From: Pseudomonadota bacterium
Lineage (GTDB): Bacteria; Pseudomonadota; Gammaproteobacteria; Steroidobacterales; Steroidobacteraceae
NCBI GenBank assembly: GCA_016720075.1
Contig: JADJXW010000002.1
Span: 1-64,000, forward strand
Direction: 5' to 3'
DNA: 64,000 nucleotides
Under the pieces are notes generated by a model. The model was not told the origin of the DNA. It made no database searches and saw only the letters and a list, made by a program, of their open reading frames with translations. The position numbers were made by a program, and so were the translations under genes. Positions 7,189 to 17,150 of the stretch are shown here, in pieces; position 1 is the first letter of the stretch, and each line of letters starts with the position of its first letter.

Positions 7189-8828
7189 GCGCTGGCCGCC
7201 GCCGGCAGCTGCGCCGCGCGCGACGCGCGGGCCGCCTTCACGAATCCGGTGAACAGCGCGTGGCCATCACGGGGATTCGACGTGAACTCGGGATGGAACT
7301 GCGTGGCCATGAACCACGGATGCCCGGGCAGTTCCACGATCTCCACCAGGCCATCGTGCGAGAAGCCCGAGAACTTCAGGCCCGCCTTGCGGAACTGCTC
7401 GAGGTAGTTGTTGTTGAACTCGTAGCGGTGGCGATGGCGCTCGCGGATGACATCGCTGCCGTACAGCGAGCGGGCCATGGTGTCCTCGCCCAGCTCCACT
7501 TCCTGAGCGCCCAGGCGCATCGTGCCGCCCAGGTCGGAGCCCTCGGTACGCTGCTGCGCGCCGCGCGCGGCATCCTGCCATTCGGTGATCATCGCGATCA
7601 CCGGGTGGCTGGTGGCGCGATCGAATTCGGTGCTGTGCGCGCCGGTGAGCCCGAGCACGTTGCGGCCGTACTCGATGACCGCGACCTGCATGCCGAGGCA
7701 GATGCCCAGGTAGGGAATGCTGTGCTCGCGCGCGAAGCGCACCGCGGAGATCTTGCCTTCGATGCCGCGCTCGCCGAAGCCGCCCGGCACCAGCACCGCG
7801 TCCATGCCCTCGAGGCAGGCCGTGCCCTTGATCTCGACGTCGGTGGATTCGATGAAGTGCACGTTGACGCGTGTGCGCGACTTGATGCCGGCGTGCGTCA
7901 GCGCCTCGTTGAGCGAGATGTAGGAATCGCGCATCTGCACGTACTTGCCCACCATCGCGATGTCGACCACGGCATCGGGGTGCGCCTTGGCCTGCACCAC
8001 CTGCTGCCAGGCGGAAAGATCGGCCGGCGGCACGGTGAGGTGCAGGCGCTTGACCACGATGTCGTCGAGGCCCTGCTCATGCAACACCATCGGGATCTTG
8101 TAGATGTCGTCGACCTGCACGGCGCTGATGACGGCGCGCTCCTCGACATTGGTGAACAGCGAAATCTTGCGGCGCTGCTCCTCGGGCAGCGGATCCTTGG
8201 CGCGGCACAGCAGGATGTCGGGCTGGATACCGATGCCGCGCAGTTCCTTGACCGAATGCTGCGTGGGTTTGGTCTTGATCTCCGATTCGCCCACCACGGG
8301 CACCAGCGTCAGGTGCATGTACACGCAGTGGTCGCGGCCCAGTTCCACGCCCATCTGCCGGATGGCCTCGAGGAAGGGCAGCGATTCGATGTCGCCGACG
8401 GTGCCGCCGATCTCCACCATGCACACGTCGGCGTCGCCGGCGCCCAGCTTGATGCTGCGCTTGATCTCGTCGGTGATGTGCGGGATGACCTGCACGGTGG
8501 CGCCGAGGTAATCGCCACGCCGCTCACGCGCGATGACGCGCTCGTAGATGCGCCCGGTGGTGAAGTTGCTGTGGCGGCCCGTGGTGGTGCGCACGAAGCG
8601 CTCGTAGTGGCCCAGGTCCAGGTCCGACTCCGTGCCATCGGCGGTGACGAACACCTCGCCGTGCTGGAAGGGACTCATGGTGCCCGGATCCACGTTGATG
8701 TAGGGATCGAGCTTGACCATCGAGATCTTGAGGCCACGGGCCTCGAGGATGGCGCCAAGCGAGGCGGCGGCGATGCCTTTTCCCAACGAGGAAACGACGC
8801 CACCGGTGACGAAAACGAAACGGGTCAT
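7185..8828 (-). CDS. pyrG: CTP synthase
   Basis: Aminates UTP to CTP using glutamine. It has 547 residues in two domains. The synthetase domain (about 1-270) carries GGVVSSLGKGI and LDPYINVDPGTM. The class I glutamine amidotransferase domain (about 290-540) has PGGFGERG, the nucleophile in GICLGMQ and the histidine in QFHPEF. The 77-nt gap upstream to tilS contains no other gene. The order tilS-pyrG-kdsA-eno is conserved in Gammaproteobacteria. Confidence 0.98.
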   Translation of the reverse strand: MTRFVFVTGGVVSSLGKGIAAASLGAILEARGLKISMVKLDPYINVDPGTMSPFQHGEVFVTADGTESDLDLGHYERFVRTTTGRHSNFTTGRIYERVIARERRGDYLGATVQVIPHITDEIKRSIKLGAGDADVCMVEIGGTVGDIESLPFLEAIRQMGVELGRDHCVYMHLTLVPVVGESEIKTKPTQHSVKELRGIGIQPDILLCRAKDPLPEEQRRKISLFTNVEERAVISAVQVDDIYKIPMVLHEQGLDDIVVKRLHLTVPPADLSAWQQVVQAKAHPDAVVDIAMVGKYVQMRDSYISLNEALTHAGIKSRTRVNVHFIESTDVEIKGTACLEGMDAVLVPGGFGERGIEGKISAVRFAREHSIPYLGICLGMQVAVIEYGRNVLGLTGAHSTEFDRATSHPVIAMITEWQDAARGAQQRTEGSDLGGTMRLGAQEVELGEDTMARSLYGSDVIRERHRHRYEFNNNYLEQFRKAGLKFSGFSHDGLVEIVELPGHPWFMATQFHPEFTSNPRDGHALFTGFVKAARASRAAQLPAAASA

Positions 8829-8905
8829 GGGGGATTCACCGCCGGGTTAGAGAGTGAAGCCGGACCGCATGCGATCCAGCTGCGACGGGCCGACAGGCTA
8901 TCAAA

Positions 8906-10246
8906 TCAGCGCTGCGGCCGCCACACGATCCGCCCCCGGCGGGAGCTGCCCGGGCCCGCCTGGACGGCCGGATGCAGCCACAGATCGGCGATCGCCAGCA
9001 GCTTCGCGCCGTCCCCGGAATACAGCAGCGGCAATCGTTCCCGTTCCCAGCGCGGCACGGCCAGTTCCTGCAGCAGCTTGCGCAGCGATCGCCCCCGACC
9101 CGGGGCAGTGGCGGGCACGTGCACCGTGAGCGATTCCGGCAGCCGCGACAGGTCCAGGTCGCCATGCGCATCCCTGGACACCGCGATCTCGCCCTCGGGC
9201 AGCCGGAGCGCGCGGCGCCAGCGCCACGCCTCAGGGCGATGGGGCTTTGGGGACGCACTGCGCGGGGCGTCGAACAGCAATCGCGCCTCCTGCACCCGCA
9301 CCGTCGTGTCGGGCAGCTGCAGCAGCGGATGCGCATCGGCGCGCGCATTCAACATCTTGCGGATCTGCTCCAGGTGGCGCGTCTCGGGAGATCGCCAGCC
9401 GGCGCGCGCGAACCAGGCCCGCAGCACATCCTGCTGTCGGGCGGGCGGCCAGCGGCGCAGCACTGTCGCATCCAGTCCGGCGCCGTCGCTGGCGGCTTCC
9501 AGGTCGCGCGCCGAAACCTCCACCAGGGATGCCGCCACGGCGCCGCAATGCCGGGCGCTGCGCGACAGGGTCTGGGCAAGGGCAGGCCAGCGCGCGCGCA
9601 GGCGGGGCACCACCTCGGCGCGCAGGTAATTTCGATCGAAGCGCTGCTGCTGGTTGGAGGGATCCTCCACCCACGTCAGGGCATGCTGTCCGGCATGGTT
9701 GAGCAGCGCGTCGCGCGACAGGTCGAGCAGCGGCCGCAACAATCGCCCTGCTCCCAGAGTTGCCACGCGCGGCATGGCGGCAAGGCCAGCGGGCCCCGCT
9801 CCACGCAGCAGCGCCAGCAGCAGGGTTTCGGCCTGGTCATCGGCATGCTGCGCCAGCAACAGCGTCTCGCCAGGGGCGAGCGCGGCTTTCCAGGCCGCAT
9901 AACGGGCATCGCGCGCCGCCTCTTCGGTCGACACACCCCGGCCGGTGCCTACCTTCACATCGAGGATCGTGAGCGGCACCCGCCATTCCCGCGCAAGCCT
10001 CCTGCAGTGCGCGCGGAATTGCGTCGCGGCCGGCTGCAGGTGGTGATCCACGTGCAGCGCGCGCAGCTGCAGGTGCCGCGGGTGAAGCCGGCGCAGCGCG
10101 ACCATCAGGTGCATCAGCACGGTGGAGTCCAGGCCCCCTGACCAGGCAACCGCGCACCTGACCCGGCCACCATCCGGGGCCAGCTCGCGCCAGAGTTGCT
10201 CGGGATCGGGCACGCTGGCGACCTTGGCGGCGCCGGCGGTTCCCAT
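8906..10246 (-). CDS. tilS: tRNA(Ile)-lysidine synthase
   Basis: Modifies the wobble cytidine of the minor tRNA-Ile (CAU) with lysine, letting it read AUA. It has 446 residues. The N-terminal PP-loop ATPase motif is SGGLDS in CAVAWSGGLDSTVLMH, followed by HVDHHLQ, the TilS pattern AQHADDQAETLLLALLRGAG and DRNYLRAEVVPRLRARWP. The C-terminal two fifths are the less conserved substrate-binding domains. ATG 10246 is chosen because homology begins there, 5 nt after the accA stop; the longer open frame overlaps accA with no similarity. Confidence 0.96.
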   Translation of the reverse strand: MGTAGAAKVASVPDPEQLWRELAPDGGRVRCAVAWSGGLDSTVLMHLMVALRRLHPRHLQLRALHVDHHLQPAATQFRAHCRRLAREWRVPLTILDVKVGTGRGVSTEEAARDARYAAWKAALAPGETLLLAQHADDQAETLLLALLRGAGPAGLAAMPRVATLGAGRLLRPLLDLSRDALLNHAGQHALTWVEDPSNQQQRFDRNYLRAEVVPRLRARWPALAQTLSRSARHCGAVAASLVEVSARDLEAASDGAGLDATVLRRWPPARQQDVLRAWFARAGWRSPETRHLEQIRKMLNARADAHPLLQLPDTTVRVQEARLLFDAPRSASPKPHRPEAWRWRRALRLPEGEIAVSRDAHGDLDLSRLPESLTVHVPATAPGRGRSLRKLLQELAVPRWERERLPLLYSGDGAKLLAIADLWLHPAVQAGPGSSRRGRIVWRPQR

Positions 10247-10251
10247 GGGAA

Positions 10252-11217
10252 TCAGGCCTTGCCTTCGGAGAACTCCCCGAACGAAGCCAGGCGCCGCTGG
10301 CGATCCTGCAGCAGCTTCTCGACCGGAAGCTTCTCGAGGGATTCCAGGTGGCGCAGCAGCGCGGACTTCAGCGACTGCGCCATGGTCTCGGAGTCGCGGT
10401 GCGCGCCACCCAGCGGCTCGCCCAGCACCTCGTCGACCAGCTTGAGCTGCGCGAGGCGATCGGCGGTGAGGCCCATGGCGTCGGCCGCGGCCTCTTTCTT
10501 GTCCTGGCTCTTCCACAGGATGGAGGCGCAGCCCTCGGGGGAGATCACGGAATAGACCGAGTACTGCAGCATGAGCAGCCGATCGCAGACGCCGATCGCC
10601 AGCGCTCCACCCGAGCCTCCCTCGCCGATCACCACGCTGACGATGGGCACTGCGAGCGTGGCCATCTCGAACAGGTTGCGGGCGATGGCCTCGCTCTGGC
10701 CGCGTTCCTCGCTGCTGACGCCCGGATACGCGCCCGGCGTGTCGATGAAGGTGATCACCGGCAGGCCGAATCGCTGCGCGGTGTGCATGAGCCGCAGCGC
10801 CTTGCGATAGCCCTCGGGCTTGGGCATGCCGTAGTTGCGCCGCACGCGCTCCTTGGTGTCGCGCCCCTTCTGCTGGCCGATGACCATGACCGGCCGGCCG
10901 TCGATGCGCGCCAGGCCACCGACGATGGCCAGGTCGTCGCCGAACATGCGATCGCCATGCAGCTCGGTGAAATCCGTGCAGATCATCTGGATGTAATCCA
11001 GCGTGTAGGGTCGGCGCGGATGGCGCGCGATCTGCGTGATCTGCCAGGGGGTGAGCGCGGCGAAGATGGTGGTGGTGAGCTGGCGGCTTTTCTTCTGCAG
11101 CCGCGCCACTTCCTCGGCGATGTTCACCTTCGGATCGGTGGTGACATGCCCGAGCTCTTCGATTTTTGCCTCGAGCTCGGCGATGGGTTGTTCGAAATCC
11201 AGGAAACTGACGGCCAT
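10252..11217 (-). CDS. accA: Acetyl-CoA carboxylase carboxyltransferase subunit alpha
   Basis: Alpha subunit of the carboxyltransferase that moves CO2 from biotin to acetyl-CoA, committing carbon to fatty acids. It has 321 residues, close to E. coli. The start is FLDFEQPIAELEAKIEEL, then RPYTLDYI, FTELHGDR, GQQKGRDTKER, FIDTPGAYPG and VVIGEGGSGGALAIG. It sits between dnaE and tilS, its usual place. The accD partner is not in the window. Confidence 0.98.
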   Translation of the reverse strand: MAVSFLDFEQPIAELEAKIEELGHVTTDPKVNIAEEVARLQKKSRQLTTTIFAALTPWQITQIARHPRRPYTLDYIQMICTDFTELHGDRMFGDDLAIVGGLARIDGRPVMVIGQQKGRDTKERVRRNYGMPKPEGYRKALRLMHTAQRFGLPVITFIDTPGAYPGVSSEERGQSEAIARNLFEMATLAVPIVSVVIGEGGSGGALAIGVCDRLLMLQYSVYSVISPEGCASILWKSQDKKEAAADAMGLTADRLAQLKLVDEVLGEPLGGAHRDSETMAQSLKSALLRHLESLEKLPVEKLLQDRQRRLASFGEFSEGKA

Positions 11218-11226
11218 CGGGGAAGG

Positions 11227-14200
11227 TTAGTGGGACGTGCCCGTGCCTTGCAAGCTGGCGGGTGAGTCGTAGACGAGCTGCAGGCCCTCGCGGCCGACCA
11301 GCGACTCCAGTTCATCCATCAGGGCGGGCGTCGGGCGGATGGCCCAGTCGGCGCCGAGGGCCAGAAGGCAGCGGGCCGAATCCCCCCGGTAGCGCACCAG
11401 CACCTCACAGGGTCCGGGCCGCGAACCAGCCAGGGCGGCCTGCAGCCGCGGGATGAACTGCGGCGCCGCGCCCTGACCGCCTTCCGGCCAGCGCAGCACC
11501 AGGCGCCGCGCCTGCTTCTCGCGCAGCGAGTCGAGCAGCTGGATGCGCTTGCCGGCGATGCGCCAGGCATTGCTGAAATCATCGAAGCGCAGCGCGCCTT
11601 CCACCAGCACCAGCGCATCGCGCACCAGCAGGTCGCGGTACTGCTGCGCCTGCTCGTCGAACAGCGTGACCTCGATGCGGCCGGTGCGGTCATCCAGCAC
11701 GAGGCTGGTGCGCCCGTTGCGCTTGCGCAGCTCATCGACCAGGCCCGCCACGCTCACCTGGCGGCCGCCACTCCAGCGCGGCGCCTCGCCGGACGGTGGC
11801 GGCTCGTTCGCCAGGTCCCCCAGTCGCGCCGACACCAGCCGCTGCAGTTCGGATTCGAAGCTGGCGATGGGATGGCCCGACAGGAACCGCCCCAGCGTCT
11901 CGCGCTCGCCGGCCAGTCGCAGCCGCGCGGGCCATTCCGGCAGCTCCGCGGGTTTGACCTCAGCGGGGCTGGCGCCGCCACCGCCGAACAGGTCGTCCTG
12001 CCCGGCCTGCGTGGCGCGAGTGGCCTGTTCGCCGCCCTGCACTGCCGCATCGAGTGACGCCATCAGCGTGGCGCGGTTGGCGCCGATGCGATCCATCGCG
12101 CCGGCCTTGATCAGCGCCTCGAGCACGCGCCGGTTCACGCGCGTGAGGTCGATGCGGCGGCACAGGTCGGCAAGGCTTGAATATTCCCCGCCCTTCACGC
12201 GCTCTTCCACGAGCATGTCGACGGCGCCCTGCCCCACGCCGCGCACCGCGCCGAGCCCGTAGCGGATGGATTTTTCCCCCGCGACGGTGAAGTCGTATAC
12301 CGAGGCATTGACGTCGGGCGGCATCACCACGAGGCCCATGCGCTCACACTCGTAAAGCAACGACGCCACCTTGTCGGTGTCGGCGATGTCGGCCGACATC
12401 ACCGCCGACATGAAGGCGGCCGGATGATGCTGCTTGAGCCAGGCCGTCTGGTAGGTGAGCACGGCGTAGGCTGCCGAGTGCGACTTGTTGAAGCCGTAGC
12501 CCGCGAACTTCTCGATCAGGTCGAAGATCCAGCCGGCCCTGGCCGCCTCGACGCCCCGCGCCACCGCGCCGTCGACGAAGATGCTGCGCTGCTGGGCCAT
12601 CTCCTCGGGCTTCTTCTTGCCCATGGCACGGCGCAGCAGGTCGGCGCCGCCCAGCGTGTAGCCAGAGAGCACCTGCGCGATCTGCATCACCTGTTCCTGG
12701 TACAGGATGACGCCGTAGGTGGGCTCGAGCACCGGCTGCAGCGAGGGATGCAGGTAGTCGATGGTGCCGCCGCCGCCGAGCTTGCGCGCGATGAAGTCAT
12801 CGACCATGCCCGACTGCAGCGGGCCTGGCCTGAACAGCGCCACGAGGGCCACGACGTCCTCGAAGCGGTCGGGCTTGAGCCTTCGGATCAGGTCCTTCAT
12901 GCCGCGCGATTCGAGCTGGAATATGGCGGTGGTGTGGCCGGTGCGCAGCAGATCGAAGGTGGCCGCATCGTCCATCGGCAGCCTGGCCATGTCGAGCGGC
13001 GCGCCGGCGCGCTCCGGCAGCGCGTTGATGATCCTGAGCGCGCGGTCGATGATGGTCAGCGTGCGCAGGCCGAGGAAGTCGAACTTCACCAGGCCCGCGG
13101 CCTCGACGTCGTCCTTGTCGAACTGCGTGACCACGCCTTCGCCCGGCGCTTCGCAGAACAGCGGCGTGAAGTCGGTGAGCACCGACGGCGCGATCACCAC
13201 GCCGCCGGCGTGCTTGCCCGCGTTGCGGGTAATGCCCTCGAGCTTCATCGCCAGCTCGAGCAGCATCCGCACCTCTTCCTCGTCGCGGTTCAGCCGCGCG
13301 AGCTCGGGCTCCTTCTCAAGGGCCTTTTCAAGCGTGATGTCGAGCTCGTTGGGAATGAGCTTGGCGATGCGGTCGACGAAGCCGAACGGATGGCCCAGCA
13401 CGCGACCCACGTCGCGCACCACGGCCTTCGCGGCCATCGTGCCGTAGGTGATGATCTGCGAGACGCGCTCGCGGCCATAGCGGTCGGAGACATAGGTGAT
13501 CACCCGATCACGGCCGTCCATGCAGAAGTCGACGTCGAAGTCGGGCATCGACACGCGCTCGGGATTCAGGAAGCGCTCGAACAGCAGCATGTGCTCGATG
13601 GGATCAAGATCGGTGATGCCCAGCGCCCAGGCCACCAGCGACCCGGCGCCGGAGCCGCGTCCCGGCCCCACGGGCACGCCGTTCTCGCGCGCCCAGCGGA
13701 TGAAATCGGCCACGATCAGGAAGTAACCGGCGAAGCCCATCTTGCAGATCACGTCGAGCTCGCGCGTCAGGCGCGCCTCGTACTCGGGCGGCACCTGCGC
13801 GACCGGAACCGTGCGCGCGCGCAGGCGCTCGGCCAGACCCTGCGCCGAGGCCGTGCGGATGTACTCTTCGGCCGGGCTGCCATCGGGCACCGGGAACACC
13901 GGCAGGCGGCTGGTGCCGAGCTTCAGCGGCAGGCTGCAGCGGCGCGCGATCTCGACGCTGTTGGCCAGAGCCTCGGGCATGTCGGCGAACAGCTCGGCCA
14001 TCTGGGCCGGCGTGCGCAGGAACTGCTCGCGCGTGTAGCGACGCTTGCGCGCCGGATCTGCCAGCAGCGCACGCTCGCGGATGCAGACCCGCGCCTCGTG
14101 CGCCTCGTAGTCCTCGGCGGTGAGAAACCGCACGTCATTGGTGGCCACCACGGCCACGCCACATTCGGCCGCGAGCGCAGCCGCCGCGGTGGCGTAATCG

Positions 14201-14739
14201 GCGTCGGTGCTGCGACCTACGCGCTGCAGCTCGACGTAGTAGCGATCCGCGAACAGACCCTGCCAGTGCGCGAGCTGCCGGCGCGCCAGCGCAGGGCGAC
14301 CCATCAGCAGCGCGCGACCCACATCGCCTTCCCAGCCACCCGACAGCGCAATCAAACCGCCCAGCGCCCCGGCCGTGAGCCAATCGCGCTCGATCAGCGG
14401 CGTGGCCTGGCGCTCCCCCTCGAGGTACGCGCGCGAGACCAGCCGCGACAGGTTCAGGTAGCCCGCTTCGTTCTGGCACAGCAGCGTCAGGCGACTGGGC
14501 GCCTCGCGCTCGCCGGCTTCGCGGATCCACAGGTCCACGCCGATGATGGGCTTGAGCCCCGAGGCCAGCGCCGCGCGATAGAACTTCACCATCGCGAACA
14601 GGTTGCACTCGTCGGTCAGCGCCACGGCCGGCATGCCAGCGGCGGCCACCGCCTGCATCAGCTCGGGCACGCGCACCACGCTGTCGAGCAGCGAATACTC
14701 GGTGTGCAGCCTCAGATGAACAAAATTCTGCAAGCTCAT
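11227..14739 (-). CDS. dnaE: DNA polymerase III subunit alpha
   Basis: Replicative polymerase catalytic subunit, 1170 residues. The N-terminal PHP domain begins FVHLRLHTEYSLLDS. The palm carries PDFDVDFC with two catalytic aspartates near residue 400, and GRGSGAGSLVAW lies just before. KFDFLGLRTLTIIDRAL contains the third acidic residue. YQEQVMQIAQVLSGYTLGGA belongs to the fingers. An OB-fold region follows (about 970-1060, near VAGLVDELRKRNGRTS). The start overlaps the damaged rnhB stop by 4 nt. Length and motifs show no truncation, unlike the neighbouring rnhB. Confidence 0.98.
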   Translation of the reverse strand: MSLQNFVHLRLHTEYSLLDSVVRVPELMQAVAAAGMPAVALTDECNLFAMVKFYRAALASGLKPIIGVDLWIREAGEREAPSRLTLLCQNEAGYLNLSRLVSRAYLEGERQATPLIERDWLTAGALGGLIALSGGWEGDVGRALLMGRPALARRQLAHWQGLFADRYYVELQRVGRSTDADYATAAAALAAECGVAVVATNDVRFLTAEDYEAHEARVCIRERALLADPARKRRYTREQFLRTPAQMAELFADMPEALANSVEIARRCSLPLKLGTSRLPVFPVPDGSPAEEYIRTASAQGLAERLRARTVPVAQVPPEYEARLTRELDVICKMGFAGYFLIVADFIRWARENGVPVGPGRGSGAGSLVAWALGITDLDPIEHMLLFERFLNPERVSMPDFDVDFCMDGRDRVITYVSDRYGRERVSQIITYGTMAAKAVVRDVGRVLGHPFGFVDRIAKLIPNELDITLEKALEKEPELARLNRDEEEVRMLLELAMKLEGITRNAGKHAGGVVIAPSVLTDFTPLFCEAPGEGVVTQFDKDDVEAAGLVKFDFLGLRTLTIIDRALRIINALPERAGAPLDMARLPMDDAATFDLLRTGHTTAIFQLESRGMKDLIRRLKPDRFEDVVALVALFRPGPLQSGMVDDFIARKLGGGGTIDYLHPSLQPVLEPTYGVILYQEQVMQIAQVLSGYTLGGADLLRRAMGKKKPEEMAQQRSIFVDGAVARGVEAARAGWIFDLIEKFAGYGFNKSHSAAYAVLTYQTAWLKQHHPAAFMSAVMSADIADTDKVASLLYECERMGLVVMPPDVNASVYDFTVAGEKSIRYGLGAVRGVGQGAVDMLVEERVKGGEYSSLADLCRRIDLTRVNRRVLEALIKAGAMDRIGANRATLMASLDAAVQGGEQATRATQAGQDDLFGGGGASPAEVKPAELPEWPARLRLAGERETLGRFLSGHPIASFESELQRLVSARLGDLANEPPPSGEAPRWSGGRQVSVAGLVDELRKRNGRTSLVLDDRTGRIEVTLFDEQAQQYRDLLVRDALVLVEGALRFDDFSNAWRIAGKRIQLLDSLREKQARRLVLRWPEGGQGAAPQFIPRLQAALAGSRPGPCEVLVRYRGDSARCLLALGADWAIRPTPALMDELESLVGREGLQLVYDSPASLQGTGTSH

Positions 14740-15199
14740 CTTCCGAAAGGGATATTTGCCTCACGCACAGGGGCGAAACTGAGCCGGTGCTGGGGGCAGG
14801 GCCCCAGCCGGGCGAGTGCCTGCCTGTGGAGACTCGTAGGGTACCCCTTGTGCAGGTGCAACTGGTACCCCGGGTAGACGGCGTCGAGCTGGAGCATCAG
14901 CGCATCGCGGGCCTGCTTGGCCAGGATGGACGCCGCGCTGATCGCCGCAATGTGCTGGTCACCGCGCACCACGGTTTCGGCGCGTCCGCACAGATCCACA
15001 AGCTGCGGCAGTCGGTTGCCATCGACCTGCTCAGCGGCGCAAGCTGGGCGCGCCGCTCGGCGGTGAGCTGCTTGGAATCGGCCAGGCCCTCGATCGGACG
15101 TGCGGGATCGAGGATGACCGCCGCCGCATACACCGGCCCCGCCAGCGGGCCGCGGCCGGCTTCGTCGACGCCAGCGGCGTGCGCGCTGCTCTTCGTCAT
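14736..15199 (-). pseudogene. rnhB: Ribonuclease HII with internal out-of-frame deletion
   Basis: RNase HII removes ribonucleotides and RNA primers from DNA. The first part, from ATG 15199 (overlapping the lpxB frame as ATGA), reads GVDEAGRGPLAGPVYAAAV and TAERRAQLAPL, including the catalytic Asp-Glu pair. The end, in another frame, reads VDGNRLPQLVDLC, VVRGDQH, ISAASILAK and HKGYPT, with the remaining acidic residues. Compared with E. coli RNase HII about 45 residues (roughly 135 nt) are missing at the junction near 15030, and the frame changes, so no full protein can be made. The gene is complete at both ends, so this is an internal loss: either a real deletion or an assembly error. Confidence 0.85.
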
Positions 15200-16368
15200 G
15201 CCCCTGCCCCTTCGGCCAGCTCCAGCACCACCGCGGCCGCCTTGCGTGCCGAATCCTGGCGCAGTTCGCGATGCAGCGCGCCGAAGCGCGCCCGCAGCGC
15301 GCCGCGGCGCGGCTCGTCCTGCAGCAATTGCGCCAGGGACTGCGCCAGTGCCGGCGCCGAAACCTTCTCCTGGAAGAACTCCGGCACCAGCGCTTCGCCC
15401 GCCAGCAGGTTGGGCAGCGAGAAGTGCGCGAGCTTCACCAGCCCCATGTCACGCACCAGGAACGCGGTGAGAGGGGCAAGCCGATAGGCCACCACCATCG
15501 GACAGCCATGCAGCATGGCCTGCAGCGTGGCAGTGCCCGAGGCCACCAGCGCGACGTCCGCGACGGCCAGCGCGCGGTCAGCGTCCTGCTCCAGCAGCCT
15601 GATGGAAGCACCCGCAGCGGCCACCTGCGCGCTGAAAATCCGCTGCACCATGGGCGAGGCCATTGGCGCCAGGAACGTCACGGGCCTTGCGACCAGCGGC
15701 GCCAGCGCCGCGCAGGTCGCCGCGAAGTCGGCGCCCAGCCGCGTGACCTCACCGCGACGGCTGCCCGGCAGCACCGCCACCACGCAGTCCTCCTCCGCGA
15801 TGCCCAGCTCCTGACGCGCCGCGACCCGCCCGCTCTCCAGCGGTATGCGGTCGGCCAGCGGGTGCCCGACGAATGGCGCGCGCACCGGCTGGCCCAGGTA
15901 GCAGCGCGGCTCGAACGGCAGCAGGCACATCACTGCATCCACCGAGCGGGCGATGCGCGGGATGCGGCCGGCCCGCCAGGCCCAGACCTGCGGGCTGACG
16001 TACTGCGCCGCGGGGATGCCGCGCGACTTCAGCCAGCGCGCGAGTCCCAGGTTGAAGGCCGGAGCATCCACGCCGACGAATACATCGATGCGGCGCGCCA
16101 GGAACTCGCGCCGCAGGCGCGCGCGCAGCCGCAGCAGCCGTGGCAGGTGGCGCAGCGGTTCCACCAGACCCATCACGGCCAGCTCCTCGCAGCTGCCCAG
16201 CGATTCGCAGCCCGCCGCGCGCATGTGTTCGCCCGTCAGCCCGACGAAGCACGCCTGGGGGAGTCTCTCGCGCAGCGCCTGGATGAGCGCTCCGCCGAGC
16301 TGGTCACCGGAGACCTCGCCGGCCACCAGCCCGATGGTCAGCGGCCGCGCGCTGGGCGACATGGCCAC
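15196..16368 (-). CDS. lpxB: Lipid-A-disaccharide synthase
   Basis: Glycosyltransferase family 19 enzyme joining UDP-diacylglucosamine and lipid X in lipid A synthesis, acting at the inner face of the cytoplasmic membrane. It has 390 residues with GLVAGEVSGDQLGGALI at the N-terminus, FVGVDAPAFN, QYVSPQVWAWR, CLLPFEP, VAVLPGSRRGEV and VASGTATLQAML. The start is 8 nt after lpxA. The rnhB start overlaps the lpxB stop. Intact and of normal length. Confidence 0.98.
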   Translation of the reverse strand: MAMSPSARPLTIGLVAGEVSGDQLGGALIQALRERLPQACFVGLTGEHMRAAGCESLGSCEELAVMGLVEPLRHLPRLLRLRARLRREFLARRIDVFVGVDAPAFNLGLARWLKSRGIPAAQYVSPQVWAWRAGRIPRIARSVDAVMCLLPFEPRCYLGQPVRAPFVGHPLADRIPLESGRVAARQELGIAEEDCVVAVLPGSRRGEVTRLGADFAATCAALAPLVARPVTFLAPMASPMVQRIFSAQVAAAGASIRLLEQDADRALAVADVALVASGTATLQAMLHGCPMVVAYRLAPLTAFLVRDMGLVKLAHFSLPNLLAGEALVPEFFQEKVSAPALAQSLAQLLQDEPRRGALRARFGALHRELRQDSARKAAAVVLELAEGAGA

Positions 16369-16376
16369 CGGATTCT

Positions 16377-17150
16377 TCAGCGCGCGAGGCCGCGCCCGGG
16401 CCGCGCGATGAAATCCACCAGCGGCGCGAGCACGGGCTGCTCGGCGGCCATCGCGCGCAGCTGCGCCAGCGCATCCTCGAGCTTCAGGTCGCTGCGGTAG
16501 AGCGCGCGGTAGGCGTTGCGGATGGCGCGCTGCTCGATCTCGGTGAAGCCCCGCCGCTTGATGCCCTCGACGTTCACCGAGCGCGGTTCCGCCGGGTGAC
16601 CCGTGGCCAGCACGTAGGGCGGGATGTCCTGCAGCACCGAGGTGTTGTTGCCGATGAAGGCGTGCGCGCCCACGCGGCAGAACTGGTGCGCCCCGGCATA
16701 GCCACCCATGATCACCCAGTCGCCCAGCTCCACGTGGCCGGCCAGGTTCACCGCGTTCGACAGCACGATGTTGTCGCCCAGGATGCAGTCATGGGCGACG
16801 TGCGTATAGGCCAGCAGCAGGTTGTCGTTGCCGATGCGGGTCGCGCCCGATCCGGTGACGGTGCCGCGGTTGACCGACACATATTCGCGGAAGGTGTTGC
16901 GATCGCCGATGACCAGCTCGGTGCGCTCGCCGGCGTATTTCTTGTCCTGCGGCACTTCGCCGATGGAGGCGAACTGGAACACGCGGTTGCCCGAGCCCAT
17001 GCGCGTCGGGCCGTTGATGACCGCGTGCGGGCCGATCCAGCAGCCCGGCCCGATGGTGACCTCGGGGCCGATGACGGTGAATGGCCCGATCTCGACATCA
17101 GCGGCGATGCGGGCATCGGGCGCGACGACTGCGCGCGGGTCGATCGCCAT
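16377..17150 (-). CDS. lpxA: Acyl-ACP--UDP-N-acetylglucosamine O-acyltransferase
   Basis: First committed step of lipid A synthesis: transfer of a hydroxyacyl chain from ACP to UDP-GlcNAc. It has 257 residues forming a left-handed beta helix of hexapeptide repeats (about 8-180) followed by a helical C-terminal region. The catalytic histidine is within LAYTHVAHDC. The start shares one base with the fabZ stop, giving tight coupling in the lpxD-fabZ-lpxA-lpxB order. Confidence 0.98.
   Translation of the reverse strand: MAIDPRAVVAPDARIAADVEIGPFTVIGPEVTIGPGCWIGPHAVINGPTRMGSGNRVFQFASIGEVPQDKKYAGERTELVIGDRNTFREYVSVNRGTVTGSGATRIGNDNLLLAYTHVAHDCILGDNIVLSNAVNLAGHVELGDWVIMGGYAGAHQFCRVGAHAFIGNNTSVLQDIPPYVLATGHPAEPRSVNVEGIKRRGFTEIEQRAIRNAYRALYRSDLKLEDALAQLRAMAAEQPVLAPLVDFIARPGRGLAR

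Noticed and set aside
7260..9629. Open frame of 789 codons on the plus strand
   Set aside because: Antisense to pyrG and tilS, without recognisable domains.
12424..14877. Open frame of 817 codons on the plus strand
   Set aside because: Lies wholly antisense to intact dnaE; no family motifs, His/Arg/Gly-rich composition typical of antisense frames in GC-rich DNA.
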